The notes beneath the pieces were generated by a model. The model was not told where the DNA came from. It was given only the letters and a program-made list of their open reading frames with translations, and did no database searches. From Pseudonocardiaceae bacterium (lineage in GTDB: Bacteria > Actinomycetota > Actinomycetes > Mycobacteriales > Pseudonocardiaceae), in the NCBI GenBank assembly GCA_025937115.1, contig JAICSB010000107.1, positions 1-9,362 on the forward strand: a stretch of DNA of 9,362 bases, in the 5' to 3' direction. A program made the position numbers and the translations under genes. This document shows positions 9,041 through 9,362 of the stretch, piece by piece (positions within the stretch are counted from its first letter, which is position 1; each line of letters starts with the position of its first letter).

Positions 9041-9362
9041 TGCTGCAAACTGGTACTGACCATCAGGAAATCGCACTGCTGTCAGCGGTGCAGCGCAGGA
9101 TCGGGATACCTCCGGTCGTGACCGCGGCCCGCGGGCTGTCCTACTTCGGCGAACACGCCCTGGGCTGGTTGGCGCTGGGCGCGCTGGGCGCGCTGATCGA
9201 CCGGCGGCGCCGGCGGGACTGGCTGGTCTCCGCGGCGACGGTGGCCGCAGCGCACGGCACCTCGATCGCGGTGAAGCGGGTGGTACGCCGGCAACGCCCG
9301 GTTGATCCATCCGTTGAAGTGCTGGCCGGCACGCCGAGTCAGCTGTCCTTCCCGTCCTCGCA
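9040..9362 (+). CDS. PAP2-family membrane phosphatase, Rv3807c-like (3' end outside window)
   Basis: The first 107 residues of a PAP2 (type 2 phosphatidic acid phosphatase) protein. The first phosphatase motif KX6RP is K79-R86-P87 (KRVVRRQRP). The second, PSSH, begins with P105-S106-S107, and the His codon is cut by the window edge. Hydrophobic stretches lie at about 40-53 (ALGWLALGALGALI) and 62-78. Its place after glfT2 matches Rv3807c, proposed to dephosphorylate decaprenyl-phosphoryl-5-phosphoribose on the way to decaprenyl-phospho-arabinose; the reaction here is inferred from family and position. ATG 9040 overlaps the glfT2 stop (TGATG), so translation is probably coupled. GTG 9037 lies in the glfT2 frame and is not a competing start. 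Confidence 0.88.

Overview
The window is GC-rich, gene-dense DNA from an actinobacterium that builds a mycobacterial-type arabinogalactan wall (order Mycobacteriales in the broad sense, possibly Pseudonocardiaceae-like). The strongest evidence is GlfT2, the bifunctional galactan polymerase, followed by a PAP2-family phosphatase as in the M. tuberculosis Rv3808c-Rv3807c order. PpgS, its small DUF2304 partner and GalE1 resemble the Rv3631, Rv3632 and Rv3634c products. In M. tuberculosis these two gene groups are far apart; here they are side by side. The species cannot be fixed from this sequence alone.

Layout, left to right. (1) <1-1091 (-): polysaccharide/lipid flippase-like membrane protein, cut by the window edge. 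(2) 1176-3236 (+): large multi-pass membrane protein, DUF6541/GT-C-like. (3) 3288-4244 (+): GalE-type UDP-sugar epimerase, probably with its own leaderless promoter. (4) 4241-5122 (-): family 2 glycosyltransferase of lower GC, overlapping the galE stop by 4 bp. (5) 5131-5526 (-): small DUF2304 membrane protein. (6) 5534-6226 (-): PpgS-like polyprenyl-phosphate glycosyltransferase, which heads the minus-strand operon 6-5-4. (7) 6379-6820 (+): a badly deleted remnant of glf (UDP-galactopyranose mutase). (8) 6821-7036: a spacer with an unidentified open fragment, a complex hairpin and a 12-bp palindrome. (9) 7037-9040 (+): intact glfT2. (10) 9040->9362 (+): PAP2 phosphatase, translationally coupled to glfT2 and cut by the right edge.

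Functional reading (inference). The left part can be read as a complete lipid-linked sugar pathway. GalE makes the UDP-sugar, PpgS with the DUF2304 protein loads the sugar on polyprenyl phosphate, the flippase moves the lipid-linked sugar, and the DUF6541 protein transfers it outside the membrane, as in the galactosamine decoration of mycobacterial arabinan. The right part makes the galactan and the decaprenyl-phospho-arabinose precursor. The most unusual point is that glf, which supplies UDP-galactofuranose to GlfT2 and is essential in mycobacteria, is a wreck next to an apparently intact glfT2. A functional glf must therefore exist elsewhere if galactan is made.
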